A stretch of DNA of 57,550 bases from Burkholderiaceae bacterium (GCA_023954035.1 JAMLIT010000023.1:1-57550); one strand, 5' to 3'; counted from the first letter of the stretch, positions 8,156-17,019 are shown. Translations and numbers: made by a program. Notes: generated by a model not told the origin, from the sequence alone.

Positions 8156-8271
8156 GGAGCGTTCGTGCCGCCCCGCCGCACGCTTGTGCCAGCACCGCCG
8201 TGCTAAGCTGAACCGCTTGACAGCGACCGCCAGGCAGCCTGGCGCGCTCCCCCATTTCTCGGAGAACCCCC

Positions 8272-9411
8272 ATGCCAGGACTTTTGCCCGATATCGATCC
8301 CGACGGTCTGCTCGAATTTTCGGTGGTCTACACCGACCGCGCGCTCAACCACATGTCCCAGCGCTTTGCTGGCGTGATGAAAGACATCCTCGCCACGCTC
8401 AAAGAGGTCTACCACGCCCATACTGCGGTACTGGTGCCCGGCAGCGGCACCTTTGGCATGGAGGCCGTTGCACGCCAGTTTGCCAACCAGGAAAAGGTTC
8501 TCATCGTGCGCAACGGATGGTTCAGCTACCGCTGGACGCAGATTTTCGACGCAGACAAAGGCCTGGGCGGCGGCTCGGTCGTGTGCAAGGCGCGCCGCCA
8601 GGGCGAGGGTCCGCAGGCGCCTTGGGCGCCCTGCTCAGCGCGGGAGGTCGCCGCAGCCATCCGCGCCGAGAAACCCAAGGTCGTGTTCGCGCCGCATGTG
8701 GAAACGGCCAGCGGCATTCTCCTTCCCGACGACTACATCCGCACCGTGAGCGCTGCGGCGCATGAGGTCGGCGCGCTGTTCGTGCTCGACTGCGTGGCTT
8801 CAGGCGCCATGTGGGTCGATATGCAGGCTACGGGCGTCGATGTGCTGATTTCGGCGCCGCAAAAAGGCTGGAGCGGCTCGCCCTGCTGCGCCATGGTGAT
8901 GCTCTCCGGACGTGCCCGCCAGGCCATTGAGGATACGCAGAGTTCAAGCTTTTCCTGCGATTTGAAAAAGTGGATGCAGATCGCCGAAGGCTACGAAAAA
9001 GGCGCGCACGCCTACCACACCACCATGCCGACCGACGCCTTGGTGCGCCTGCGCGATGTGATGCTGGAGACGCGCGAATACGGCTTCGAGAAGGTGCGCG
9101 CCGAGCAGATCGAGTTGGGCGACAAGGTGCGCGCGCTGCTGGAATCGCGCGGTTTTCCCAGCGTGGCGGCCGACGGATTCAAGGCGCCGGGCGTGGTGGT
9201 GAGTTTCACCACCGACCCCGGCATCCAGAGCGGCAAGAAGTTTGCGGAGGTTGGTTTGCAGACCGCTGCGGGCGTGCCGCTGCAGTGCGACGAAGGACCG
9301 GATTTCAAAACCTTCCGCCTGGGGCTGTTCGGCCTGGAAAAATGGCACAACGTGGATCGCACCGTGGGACAGTTGGCCGCGGCGCTGGATGCCATTGCTG
9401 CCAAGGGCTAA
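8272..9411 (+). CDS. Class V PLP aminotransferase (alanine-glyoxylate/serine-pyruvate type)
   Basis: Fold-type I PLP enzyme of 379 residues in the alanine-glyoxylate/serine-pyruvate aminotransferase group. Visible features are the cofactor loop PGSGTFGMEAVARQ (56-69), the aspartate in FVLDCVASGA (Asp173), and the Schiff-base lysine in SAPQKGWSG (Lys198). The likely reaction moves an amino group between small amino acids such as serine or alanine and glyoxylate or pyruvate; the exact pair cannot be told. GGAG precedes the ATG at 8272. The FKBP gene follows 58 bases downstream on the same strand. Glyoxylate chemistry would fit the glcD cluster some 5 kb away, but that link is speculative. Confidence 0.85.
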   Translation: MPGLLPDIDPDGLLEFSVVYTDRALNHMSQRFAGVMKDILATLKEVYHAHTAVLVPGSGTFGMEAVARQFANQEKVLIVRNGWFSYRWTQIFDADKGLGGGSVVCKARRQGEGPQAPWAPCSAREVAAAIRAEKPKVVFAPHVETASGILLPDDYIRTVSAAAHEVGALFVLDCVASGAMWVDMQATGVDVLISAPQKGWSGSPCCAMVMLSGRARQAIEDTQSSSFSCDLKKWMQIAEGYEKGAHAYHTTMPTDALVRLRDVMLETREYGFEKVRAEQIELGDKVRALLESRGFPSVAADGFKAPGVVVSFTTDPGIQSGKKFAEVGLQTAAGVPLQCDEGPDFKTFRLGLFGLEKWHNVDRTVGQLAAALDAIAAKG

Positions 9412-9469
9412 GCGGAGCAACTTTTTTCAGTTTTCCCGGTCATTCCACTTTTTCTACCTCTCCTATTTC

Positions 9470-9892
9470 ATGACACCCTTCATTCGACCCCGGAGCGCCC
9501 TGGGCGCATTGGCCGCTCTGGCCGTTGCTGCTGCCGCGCCCGCATTCGCTGCAGCACCTGTCACCACCGCCAGCGGCCTTATTTACGAGAGCCTCAAGGA
9601 AGGCACTGGCCCGAGCCCCAAGGCCAGCGACACCGTGCGCGTGCACTACCGCGGCACCTTCCCTGAAACCGGAAAGGAATTCGACAGCTCCATCGCGCGC
9701 GGCCAGCCCATTGAGTTCCCCTTGTCGGGCGTGATCCCTTGCTGGACCGAGGGCGTGCAGAAAATGAAAGTCGGCGGCAAGGCCAGGCTCACCTGCCCGC
9801 CGGCCATTGCCTACGGCGCACGCGGTGCGGGCGGCGTGATTCCGCCCAATGCCACGCTCAACTTCGAAGTCGAGCTGCTCGGCATCAAGTAA
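9470..9892 (+). CDS. Periplasmic FKBP-type peptidyl-prolyl isomerase
   Basis: Single-domain FKBP peptidyl-prolyl cis-trans isomerase of 140 residues with an N-terminal export signal (hydrophobic Ala/Leu-rich segment about residues 9-27, cleavage after AFA). The domain shows VRVHYRGTFPETGKEFDSS, then FPLSGVIPCWTEGVQKMKVG and a C-terminal IPPNATLNFEVELLGIK, all standard for the fold. It would assist folding of proteins outside the cytoplasm. The ATG at 9470 starts the signal peptide; an earlier in-frame start would run into the aminotransferase gene. The DUF445 gene begins 9 bases after the stop. Confidence 0.92.
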   Translation: MTPFIRPRSALGALAALAVAAAAPAFAAAPVTTASGLIYESLKEGTGPSPKASDTVRVHYRGTFPETGKEFDSSIARGQPIEFPLSGVIPCWTEGVQKMKVGGKARLTCPPAIAYGARGAGGVIPPNATLNFEVELLGIK

Positions 9893-9901
9893 GGGCAGGG
9901 C

Positions 9902-11185
9902 GTGCAGGACGCCGGCACCGAGCTTGTGCGCGCCAAGCGCCTGGCGCTCGCCTTGCTGGCGCTGGCGGCTGCCGTGTTTGCCGCCACCAGCTTCGCGCCC
10001 CCGCATCTGGCGGTGTTGGCCCTCAAAGCCGTGGCCGAGGCCGCCATGGTGGGCGCGCTGGCCGACTGGTTTGCCGTGCGCGCGCTGTTTCACCGCGTGC
10101 CCTTGCCGTTCATCTCGCGGCACACCGCCATCATCCCGCGCAACAAAGACCGCATTGGGCGCAACCTGGCGCAGTTCGTGCGTGAGAAGTTTCTCGACGC
10201 CGACTCCCTGGTCGCGCTGATCCGCCGCCGCGACCCGGCCGCCCTGGTCGCCAACTGGCTCACCCGCCCGGCCAATGCCCGCCTGGTGGCGGCGCAGGTG
10301 GCGCGCATGCTGGCGGCTGCGCTGCAGGCGCTGGAAGACGCGCAGGTCGAGCGTTTTGTGCAGCGCGCGCTGCGCTCGGTGGTGGGGCAAATGGACCTGG
10401 CGCGCCTGGCCTCCGAACTGCTCGCCGCGCTCACCCAGGGCGGGCGCCACCAGCAGTTGCTCGACCAGGCGCTCGCGCGGCTCATCGCCGTGTTGCAAGA
10501 GGAAGACACGCGCCAGCTCATCGCCAGCACGCTGGTCGGCTGGCTCAAACGCGAGCACCCGCGCAAGGAAAAGCTCCTGCCCACCGATTGGCTGGGCGAC
10601 AAAGGTTCGGCCATGGTGGCCAATGCGCTGGAGAGCCTGCTGGCCGACATTGCCGCGCACCCCGAGCACCGGCTGCGCGCGCAGTTTGACGAAGCGGTGC
10701 ACGAATGGATTGACCGCCTGCGCAGCGACCCGGCTTGGCTGCAGCGTGCCGAGGATTTTCGCCATTACCTCAGCCACGATGCGGCGCTGGCCGAGTACCT
10801 GCAATCGCTCTGGCGCAGCGCCCGCAGCGCGCTGCTGGCCGACCTGGAGCGTCAGGATTCCGGGACTGCGGCGCGCGTGCGCCGCATGGCGCTGTGGCTG
10901 GGCCACGCGCTGGCGGGCGACGCGGCCCTGCGCGCCTCGCTCAACCTTCGGCTGGAGCGCTGGGTGCAGGGCCTGGCGCCCGAGGCGTCGCGCTTCATTG
11001 CCCAGCACATCGAGCAGACCGTGAGTGCCTGGGATGCGCGCGAGATGTCGGCGTTGATCGAGCTGCACATCGGGCGCGACCTGCAGTTCATTCGCGTCAA
11101 CGGCACGCTGGTGGGCGGGCTGGTGGGGCTGGTGTTGTTTGTGCTGTCGCACGCGAGAGAGCTTGCGCGTACCCTCGGCGCTTAA
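9902..11185 (+). CDS. DUF445 (YjiN-like) inner-membrane protein
   Basis: DUF445-family membrane protein of 427 residues, function unknown. One hydrophobic segment near the N-terminus (about 14-45) is followed by the family signature GALADWFAVRALFHRVP and IPHT-like IPRNKDRIGRNLAQFV; a second membrane segment lies at the extreme C-terminus (LVGGLVGLVLFVLS). The middle is a long helical domain. Start is a GTG at 9902 with GGGCAGGG just upstream. It follows the FKBP gene by 9 bases and is probably cotranscribed. A repeat copy lies just past its stop. Confidence 0.85.
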   Translation: MQDAGTELVRAKRLALALLALAAAVFAATSFAPPHLAVLALKAVAEAAMVGALADWFAVRALFHRVPLPFISRHTAIIPRNKDRIGRNLAQFVREKFLDADSLVALIRRRDPAALVANWLTRPANARLVAAQVARMLAAALQALEDAQVERFVQRALRSVVGQMDLARLASELLAALTQGGRHQQLLDQALARLIAVLQEEDTRQLIASTLVGWLKREHPRKEKLLPTDWLGDKGSAMVANALESLLADIAAHPEHRLRAQFDEAVHEWIDRLRSDPAWLQRAEDFRHYLSHDAALAEYLQSLWRSARSALLADLERQDSGTAARVRRMALWLGHALAGDAALRASLNLRLERWVQGLAPEASRFIAQHIEQTVSAWDAREMSALIELHIGRDLQFIRVNGTLVGGLVGLVLFVLSHARELARTLGA

Positions 11186-11204
11186 GGGAAAAGAGAACTC
11201 TCTT

Positions 11205-11262
11205 ATTTATAGCTGCTAACGCCCGTGGAATAAGCGCTAACGGCCTAAAACACTTGAATTTT
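11205..11262 (+). repeat. Palindromic repeat copy C, providing a stop codon
   Basis: TATAGCTGCTAACGC, then TGGAATAAGCGCTAACGGCC and ACTTGAATTTTA. It sits between the converging DUF445 and ThDP-enzyme genes, and its final bases form the TAA stop of the ThDP-enzyme gene on the minus strand. Confidence 0.85.
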
Positions 11263-12958
11263 ACTTGCCCCGAATCTGGCTGAGCGAGCGCCCCGGCGTG
11301 ATCGCCTCCGGGTCGATCAGGCAGTGCACCAGGGCGGGCAGGCGCGTGGCCGCTGCGGCCTCGCGCAGGCGTGCAAAAGCAGGGGCGAACTCTTCGGTGC
11401 GTGCCACGCGCGCGCCGTGGCCACCAAAGGCTTTGGCGTAGGCGGCGAAGTCGGGGTTCTGTAGCTGCGTGCCGCTCACGCGGTGCGGGTATTCGCGCTC
11501 CTGGTGCATGCGGATCGTGCCGTACATGGCGTTGTCCAGCAACACCACGAGGAGGGGCAGCCGGTACTGCACGGCGGTGGCGAACTCCTGGCCGTGCATG
11601 AGGAAGTCGCCGTCGCCTGCGAACACCACCACCGTGCGCTCGGGCCACAGGCGCTGCGCCCCCACGCCGGCCGGTAGCCCGTAGCCCATGCTGCCGCTGG
11701 TGGGTGCGAGCTGCGTGCCGAATTGGCGGAACGGCCAGAAGCGGTGCACCCAGGTGGCGAAGTTGCCCGCGCCGTTGCAAAAGACGGTATCGGGCGGGAG
11801 CACTTCGCGCAGGTGCTGCATCACTGCGCCCATCTGCAGATTGCCGGGAATGTGGATCGGCGCCGGGTCGCTCCAGGCCTGGTAGGCGGCGTGGGCCTCG
11901 TGCACGGCCTGCTGGCGCTGCGCGCTGGGCGCCTGCGCCGCCGTGGTCGGCAGGGCGGCGCAGAAGGCGGCGGGCGATGCGTTGATGGGCCACTGCGCCT
12001 GGTACACGCGGCCCAGCTCGTCCGGGTCGGGGTAGACATGCACCAGCGGGATCTGCGGCGTGGGAATGTCCAGCAGGGTGTAGCCCTGCGAGGGCACCTC
12101 TGAAAGCCGACCGCCCACAAGCAGCAGCAGGTCGGCCGCGCGGATGCGCGCCAGCAGCGCCGGGTTCACGCCCAGGCCCAGGTCGCCCGCGTAGCAGGGG
12201 TGCTGGTGGTCGAACAGCATCTGGCGCCGGAACGAGCAGGCCACGGGCAGGGCGTGAGCGGCGGCGAAGTCCTGGAAGCGCGCCACGGCCTCGGCGTCCC
12301 AGCGGCTGCCGCCGACGATGGCCACCGGGTTGCGCGCCTGGCGCAGACGTTCGAGCAGCTGCGCCATCTGCGCCGGGCTGGGCGCGCTCGCTATGGGCTG
12401 GAGCGCTCGCGCGTCGGAGACCTCGGCGCGCTCGGTCAGCATGTCCTCGGGCAGGGCCACCACCACCGGGCCGGGGCGCCCGCTGCAGGCCACGCTGAAG
12501 GCGCGCGCCACGATCTCGGGCAGGCGGCGCGCGTCGTCCACCTCGGTGGCCCACTTGGCCAGCGGGCCGAAGGCGGCGCGGTAGTCCACTTCCTGGAAGG
12601 CCTCGCGCCCGCGCGCGCCGCGTTCGATCTGGCCGACGAACAGCACCATGGGCGTGGAATCCTGCATGGCGATGTGCACGCCCGCCGCCGCGTTGGTGGC
12701 GCCGGGGCCGCGCGTGACGAAGCACACACCGGGCTGCCCGGTGAGCTTGCCGTGCGCTTCGGCCATCATCGCCGCGCCGCCTTCCTGGCGGCAGACGGTC
12801 AGTTCGATCGGTGCATCGTGCAGCGCGTCGAGCACGGCCAGGTAGCTCTCGCCGGGGACGCAGAAGATGTGGCGCACGCCGTGCAGCACGAGCTGGTCGA
12901 CCAGGATCTGGCCGCCGGTGCGCACGCGCGATGGAATGGAGGACGATGGTCTCGGCAT
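11261..12958 (-). CDS. Thiamine-diphosphate-dependent enzyme, acetolactate synthase-like
   Basis: ThDP enzyme of 565 residues with the three-domain layout of acetolactate synthase, glyoxylate carboligase and benzoylformate decarboxylase. The cofactor-activating glutamate is in CRQEGGAA (Glu59); the large-subunit motif REAFQEVD is present; the ThDP/Mg site is GDGDFLMHGQEF followed by LLDNAMYG in the C-terminal third. There is no ilvN small subunit next to it, so biosynthetic acetolactate synthase is less likely than a catabolic ketoacid carboligase or decarboxylase. It follows lrgB by 23 bases, suggesting one unit with lrgA-lrgB-glcD. The stop codon comes from repeat C. Confidence 0.82.
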   Translation of the reverse strand: MPRPSSSIPSRVRTGGQILVDQLVLHGVRHIFCVPGESYLAVLDALHDAPIELTVCRQEGGAAMMAEAHGKLTGQPGVCFVTRGPGATNAAAGVHIAMQDSTPMVLFVGQIERGARGREAFQEVDYRAAFGPLAKWATEVDDARRLPEIVARAFSVACSGRPGPVVVALPEDMLTERAEVSDARALQPIASAPSPAQMAQLLERLRQARNPVAIVGGSRWDAEAVARFQDFAAAHALPVACSFRRQMLFDHQHPCYAGDLGLGVNPALLARIRAADLLLLVGGRLSEVPSQGYTLLDIPTPQIPLVHVYPDPDELGRVYQAQWPINASPAAFCAALPTTAAQAPSAQRQQAVHEAHAAYQAWSDPAPIHIPGNLQMGAVMQHLREVLPPDTVFCNGAGNFATWVHRFWPFRQFGTQLAPTSGSMGYGLPAGVGAQRLWPERTVVVFAGDGDFLMHGQEFATAVQYRLPLLVVLLDNAMYGTIRMHQEREYPHRVSGTQLQNPDFAAYAKAFGGHGARVARTEEFAPAFARLREAAAATRLPALVHCLIDPEAITPGRSLSQIRGK

Positions 12959-12981
12959 GGCAAGGGAGTCCACAAGGGGGG

Positions 12982-13707
12982 TCAGAAGCAGGCGGCAAAG
13001 AGCGGGATCAGGAGCGCGGCCGCCACCACCTGCAGTCCCAGTGCCAGCGCGGCCCAGGCGCCGGCATCCGCATTCACCTGCAGGGCGCGTGCTGCGCCAA
13101 TGCCGTGGGCCGCAGTGCCCATGGCAAAGCCGCGTGCCATCCAGCCGATCGGGTCGGTGCCGATGCGCAGCAGCGCAAACAGCGCCTTGCCGCTGAGCGC
13201 ACCGATCAGCCCGGTCACCACGGCAAACACGGCAGCCAGCGAGGGCACGCCGCCAATCTTGTCGGCAATGCCCATGGCGACCGGCGCCGTGACCGATTTG
13301 GGCGCGAGCGACAGCACGGCTTCGCGCGGCAGGTCCAGTGCCCAGGCAATCGCGACTGCGCTGCCTGCTGCCGCAGCGCCGCCCACCAGCGCTGCGAGCG
13401 TGAAGCGCGCCCAGTGCGCCCGCAGCTGCACGCGCCGCTCCCACAGCGGCCAGGCCAGCGCCACCACCGCCGGCCCGAGCAGAAAGTGGATGAACTGTGC
13501 GCCGGCGAAGTAGGTCGGGTAGGCGGTGCCGGTTACCAGAAGCGCGGCACCCAGAACGATGATGGAGAGCAATACCGGGTTGGCCCATGGCGCCTGGCCC
13601 AGGCGCTGGTACAAAGCGAGCGCCAGCACATAGACCACCAGCGTGGCGTTCAGGCCGAACAGCGGCGTGGCCGAGAGGTAGACCCAGAGCTGCACGAAGT
13701 CGGTCAT
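12982..13707 (-). CDS. lrgB: LrgB/CidB family membrane protein
   Basis: Integral membrane protein of 241 residues with six or more hydrophobic segments, matching LrgB/CidB. Characteristic motifs are the central SLAPKSVTAPVAMGIADKIGG and AHGIGAARAL near the C-terminus. The family was first described as holin/antiholin-like, but relatives act as small-carboxylate carriers: the plant PLGG1 glycolate/glycerate transporter is an LrgA-LrgB fusion, and some bacterial LrgAB systems move pyruvate. Here it lies among genes for 2-hydroxyacid oxidation and a ThDP enzyme, which favours a transport role. A 288-base GC-rich element separates it from lrgA. Confidence 0.9.
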   Translation of the reverse strand: MTDFVQLWVYLSATPLFGLNATLVVYVLALALYQRLGQAPWANPVLLSIIVLGAALLVTGTAYPTYFAGAQFIHFLLGPAVVALAWPLWERRVQLRAHWARFTLAALVGGAAAAGSAVAIAWALDLPREAVLSLAPKSVTAPVAMGIADKIGGVPSLAAVFAVVTGLIGALSGKALFALLRIGTDPIGWMARGFAMGTAAHGIGAARALQVNADAGAWAALALGLQVVAAALLIPLFAACF

Positions 13708-13995
13708 GGCGTTTCTCTGTCCGGTGGCGCTGAACTGCTTATCCGTTTTCCATTGTGCGTCGCACTCCCCGCGGCGCAGAGTGCCCGCGCGGCGCAGGCC
13801 ATCGGCCACCGTGCAAGGGCCTTGGCCGGCCGCGCCGCCCCGCCGCGCGGGTGGCGTCCCCCCGCCCGCAGCGCGCAGCGGTGCGAGAGCGGGGGCTGAG
13901 GGGCACGGCTCCAAGCCTGCCTGCGCAGGTTTGGACGTCCCCGAAGGGCAGCCGTCTCTGGTGGCTGCATGGAGGAGCGCAGCGGCATAGGGGGG
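13708..13995 (-). repeat. GC-rich intergenic element splitting lrgA and lrgB
   Basis: This 288-base stretch has very high GC, several short inverted GC repeats, and no coding similarity in any frame. Blocks such as CGGCGGGGCGGCGCGGCC and GGCCCTTGCACGGTGGCCG resemble long GC-rich intergenic elements I recall from Comamonadaceae genomes; only one copy is in this window, so the repeat nature is inferred. The lrgB promoter or ribosome-binding region must lie at its right-hand (lrgB) end. Confidence 0.45.
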
Positions 13996-14331
13996 TCACT
14001 TCATCAACCAGCGCAGCACCAGCGCCGACACCGCCATGCCAATCCAGGTCGAGAGCACCAGCACCACCGCCAGCCGCAGGCCATATTGCGCCAGCACGTC
14101 AAGCTGGGTGATGACGCCCACGCCCACGGGCACGAACAGCAGCGAGAGGTGCGCCAGCAGAAAATCGGCCACCGAGCGCACGCGCAGCTGCACGGCAGGC
14201 CAGCGCAGCGCGATGAGCAGCAGCACCATGCCAATCACCGGGCCGGGGTAGGGCAGGTGCAGCAGCCGCGAGAGCGCCTCGCCCAGCGACTGCAAGGTCA
14301 GCAGAATGGCCAGGCCTTGCAGCATCTGCAT
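13996..14331 (-). CDS. lrgA: LrgA/CidA family membrane protein
   Basis: Small membrane protein of 111 residues with four hydrophobic segments, matching LrgA/CidA. The motif PYPGPVIGMVLLL near residues 27-39 and the loop LSLLFVPVGVGV are typical. It is expected to form a two-part membrane system with LrgB, either a holin/antiholin-type complex or, more in line with this neighbourhood, a carrier for glycolate, lactate or pyruvate. It starts 12 bases after the glcD stop and so is probably translated from the same message. The ATG at 14331 is followed two codons later by a second ATG. Confidence 0.88.
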   Translation of the reverse strand: MQMLQGLAILLTLQSLGEALSRLLHLPYPGPVIGMVLLLIALRWPAVQLRVRSVADFLLAHLSLLFVPVGVGVITQLDVLAQYGLRLAVVLVLSTWIGMAVSALVLRWLMK

Positions 14332-14343
14332 CGCAGGGGTCGC

Positions 14344-15879
14344 TCAGTAGCGGGGCAGGTCGGGGTGCGCCAGCTTGCCGCCGCGAATCAGCATCTTGCC
14401 GTACTCGGCGCAGCGGTTGAGCGTGGGAATGAGCTTGCCAGGGTTGAGCAGGCCTTCGGGGTCGAAGGCGTGCTTCAGCGCCATCATCTGCGCGTTTTCT
14501 TCCCGCGAGAACTGAACGCACATGCTCGAGAGCTTTTCCACGCCCACGCCGTGCTCGCCGGTAATCGTCCCGCCCATGGCCACGCTGGTCTCCAGGATCT
14601 CCGCGCCAAACAGCTCGCAGCGGTGCAGTTGGTCCGGGTCGTTGGCGTCAAACATGATGAGCGGGTGCAGGTTGCCGTCGCCCGCGTGGAACACGTTCGC
14701 ACAGCGCAACTGGTACTTCTTTTCCATCTGCTGGATGGCCAGCAGGATGTCGGCCAGGCGCTTTCTCGGGATGGTCGAGTCCATGCACATGTAGTCGGGG
14801 CTGATGCGGCCACTGGCCGGGAAGGCGTTTTTGCGCCCGCTCCAGAAACGCAGGCGCTCGGCTTCGTCCTTGCTGACCGAGATGGCGGTGGCGCCGGCGC
14901 CCGCCAGCACGGCGCGCATGCGGGAGATTTCTTCCTCCACCTCTTCGGGCGTGCCGTCGCTTTCGCACAGCAAAATCGCTTCGGCCGTCAGGTCGTAGCC
15001 GGCGTGGACAAAGTCTTCCACGGCGGCGGTCATCGGCTTGTCCATCATCTCCAGGCCGGCGGGGATGATGCCGGCGGCAATCACGGCGGCCACGGCGTCG
15101 CCCGCTTTGCGGATGTCGTCAAAGCTGGCCATGATGCAGCGCGCCAGCAGCGGCTTGGGGATCAGCTTGACGGTGACTTCCACCGCCACGGCCAGCATGC
15201 CTTCGCTGCCGATCACCGTGGCCAGCAGGTCGTAGCCGGGCACATCGAGCGCGGCGCTGCCGAATTGCACCGGTTCGCCCTCCATGGTGAAGCCGCGCAC
15301 CGCCAACACGTTGTGCACCGTCAGGCCGTACTTCAGGCAGTGCACGCCGCCCGAGTTTTCCGCCACGTTGCCGCCAATGGTGCAGGCGATCTGGCTGCTC
15401 GGGTCGGGCGCGTAGTACAGACCGTATTGCGCCGCGGCCTCGCTGATGGCCAGGTTGCGCACGCCGCACTGCACGCGGGCGGTGCGGGCGCGCGGGTCAA
15501 TCTCAACGATGCGATTGAAGCGTGCCAAGGAGAGCGTCACGCCCAGCGCGTGCGGCATGGCGCCGCCGGAGAGCCCGGTTCCGGCGCCGCGCGCCACTAC
15601 GGGAACGCTCAGGCGGTGGCAGGTGCGCAGCACGGCCTGCACTTCGTCTTCGGTCTCGGGCAGGCAGACCACCAGCGGGCGCTGGCGGTACGCGGTCAGG
15701 CCATCGCACTCGTAGGGCGTGGTGTCTTCCGCATTCCACAGCAGACTGTGCGCCGGCAGCACGCTGGCCAGTGCGGCCACCACTTCGCGCTGGCGCGCGG
15801 CGCGGTCGGGTTCGGTGGGCGGCTTGGGCGCAGCGAAAACGGGAGTGTGCGTGGGCGACTGGGCAGCGGCGGTGTTCAT
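14344..15879 (-). CDS. glcD: FAD-linked 2-hydroxyacid oxidase, GlcD-like
   Basis: Flavoprotein of 511 residues in the GlcD/D-lactate dehydrogenase family (FAD-binding type 4 plus FAD-linked oxidase C domain). The FAD site is visible as VVARGAGTGLSGGAMP and IGGNVAENSGGVHCLKYG in the first half; the C-terminal half has NVFHAGDGNLHPLI and GEHGVGVEK, the substrate/metal histidine regions. It oxidises D-2-hydroxyacids such as glycolate or D-lactate. glcE and glcF are not adjacent, so it may be a stand-alone D-lactate dehydrogenase or pair with subunits elsewhere. It is first in the minus-strand run glcD-lrgA-lrgB-ThDP enzyme. Confidence 0.9.
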   Translation of the reverse strand: MNTAAAQSPTHTPVFAAPKPPTEPDRAARQREVVAALASVLPAHSLLWNAEDTTPYECDGLTAYRQRPLVVCLPETEDEVQAVLRTCHRLSVPVVARGAGTGLSGGAMPHALGVTLSLARFNRIVEIDPRARTARVQCGVRNLAISEAAAQYGLYYAPDPSSQIACTIGGNVAENSGGVHCLKYGLTVHNVLAVRGFTMEGEPVQFGSAALDVPGYDLLATVIGSEGMLAVAVEVTVKLIPKPLLARCIMASFDDIRKAGDAVAAVIAAGIIPAGLEMMDKPMTAAVEDFVHAGYDLTAEAILLCESDGTPEEVEEEISRMRAVLAGAGATAISVSKDEAERLRFWSGRKNAFPASGRISPDYMCMDSTIPRKRLADILLAIQQMEKKYQLRCANVFHAGDGNLHPLIMFDANDPDQLHRCELFGAEILETSVAMGGTITGEHGVGVEKLSSMCVQFSREENAQMMALKHAFDPEGLLNPGKLIPTLNRCAEYGKMLIRGGKLAHPDLPRY

Positions 15880-15959
15880 GGCTGCACTGTAGCCAAGCGC
15901 GCGCGCCCTGGTGTGAAGATTGTTTCAGCCTTGCGTGAATTGCGTTGGGCAGAACCAAT

Positions 15960-16028
15960 GAATACTATTAAAAAGATAGCAGTCAGTGCTTGATGGATAA
16001 GCGCTAGAGGCCAATTTAACTTGAATTT
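15960..16028 (+). repeat. Palindromic repeat copy D
   Basis: AGATAGCAGTCAGTGCTTG, then ATGGATAAGCGCTAGAGGCC and AATTTAACTTGAATTTTT. It lies in the 243-base space between the LysR gene and glcD, both on the minus strand. The rest of this space shows no gene. Confidence 0.85.
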
Positions 16029-16122
16029 TTCCCATCTACACGCCTCCTTTGGTTGCCGTGGGCACGTCCAACTGGCGCGGCCCAGGCCGGTAGCGCAGCC
16101 ACCCCGTGGGATGGTCCTGCCA

Positions 16123-17019
16123 CTACACCATGCTCTTGTGCAGCCAGTCGGCAAAGGCCGCGCACTCCCAGCGGTCCATGGCGCCGGTGCGCCAGCACAG
16201 GTAGTGGGCGTGCGGGCTGGGCGCGTCCAGGTCGAACAAGCGCACCAGCGTGCCGTTCTCCACCCAGGGCGCGCCGAGCTTGAGGCGCACGAGGGCCACG
16301 CCCATGCCGGCGGCGGCGGCGTCGCACATCAGGCCGACGTCGTTGAACTGTGAGCCGTCGCGCGGTTCCTGCCAGGGCAGGCCCGCCGCGGAAAACCAGC
16401 TGCGCCAGGGCTCCAGCGGGCTGCGCAGCAGCGTGGCCGGGTCGAGTTCTTCCGGACGCTCAAACGGCCCGTGCTCGCGCAGCCAGGCGGGGGAGGCCAG
16501 CGGCGTCACGATGTCGCGCACGATTTCGCTGTACTCCACGTCGGCGTAGTGGCCGGTGCCAAAGCGCACCACCAGATCGGCGTCCTCCGCCACCACGTCC
16601 ATGAGGGGAATGGAGATCTGCAGTGCCAGGTCGATCTCGGGGTAGGCCTCGCGGAAATGGCGCAGCCGGGGAATCAGGATCACCCGCGCGAAGGTGGGGG
16701 TGACGGCAAGTTTGAGGCGGCGCTTGCCAGGGGCGCTGGCCAGACCGGGAAAGCGCTGCAGCGCGACCAGGCCCTCGCGCACGTTGGCCAGGTAGGCAAT
16801 GCCGTCGGTGGTGAGCGAAAAATCCGCCCGGCCGAACAGCCGGGTGCCGATGATCTGCTCGAGCTGCTTGACGCGGTGGCTGACCGCGCTGGGCGTCACG
16901 CAGAGTTCGTCGGCCGTCAGCGTCACGCTGCGCAGGCGCGCCAGCGCTTCGAAGGTCAGCAGGCACTGAATGGGCGGGATGCGCCGCAGCGGCCCGGAAG
17001 CTTCGGCAAGCGAAATCAT
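16123..17019 (-). CDS. LysR-type regulator, GcvA-like
   Basis: LysR-family transcription factor of 298 residues. The N-terminal winged helix-turn-helix (about residues 17-75) has the GcvA-subgroup pattern LLTFEALARLRSVTLTADELCVTPSA, quoted here to its recognition-helix start, with the usual SHRVKQLE and GTRLFGR following. The C-terminal substrate-binding domain includes HFREAYPEIDLALQIS and a VVRFGTG loop typical of GcvA-like members. Its target is unknown. glcD lies 243 bases beyond its stop on the same strand and purU lies 24 bases upstream, so either could be controlled by it, but neither is in the divergent position typical for LysR targets. Confidence 0.88.
   Translation of the reverse strand: MISLAEASGPLRRIPPIQCLLTFEALARLRSVTLTADELCVTPSAVSHRVKQLEQIIGTRLFGRADFSLTTDGIAYLANVREGLVALQRFPGLASAPGKRRLKLAVTPTFARVILIPRLRHFREAYPEIDLALQISIPLMDVVAEDADLVVRFGTGHYADVEYSEIVRDIVTPLASPAWLREHGPFERPEELDPATLLRSPLEPWRSWFSAAGLPWQEPRDGSQFNDVGLMCDAAAAGMGVALVRLKLGAPWVENGTLVRLFDLDAPSPHAHYLCWRTGAMDRWECAAFADWLHKSMV

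Noticed and set aside
11261-12958. ilvB (biosynthetic acetolactate synthase large subunit)
   Set aside because: No ilvN regulatory subunit or ilvC is adjacent, and the context is catabolic; left as a general ThDP enzyme.
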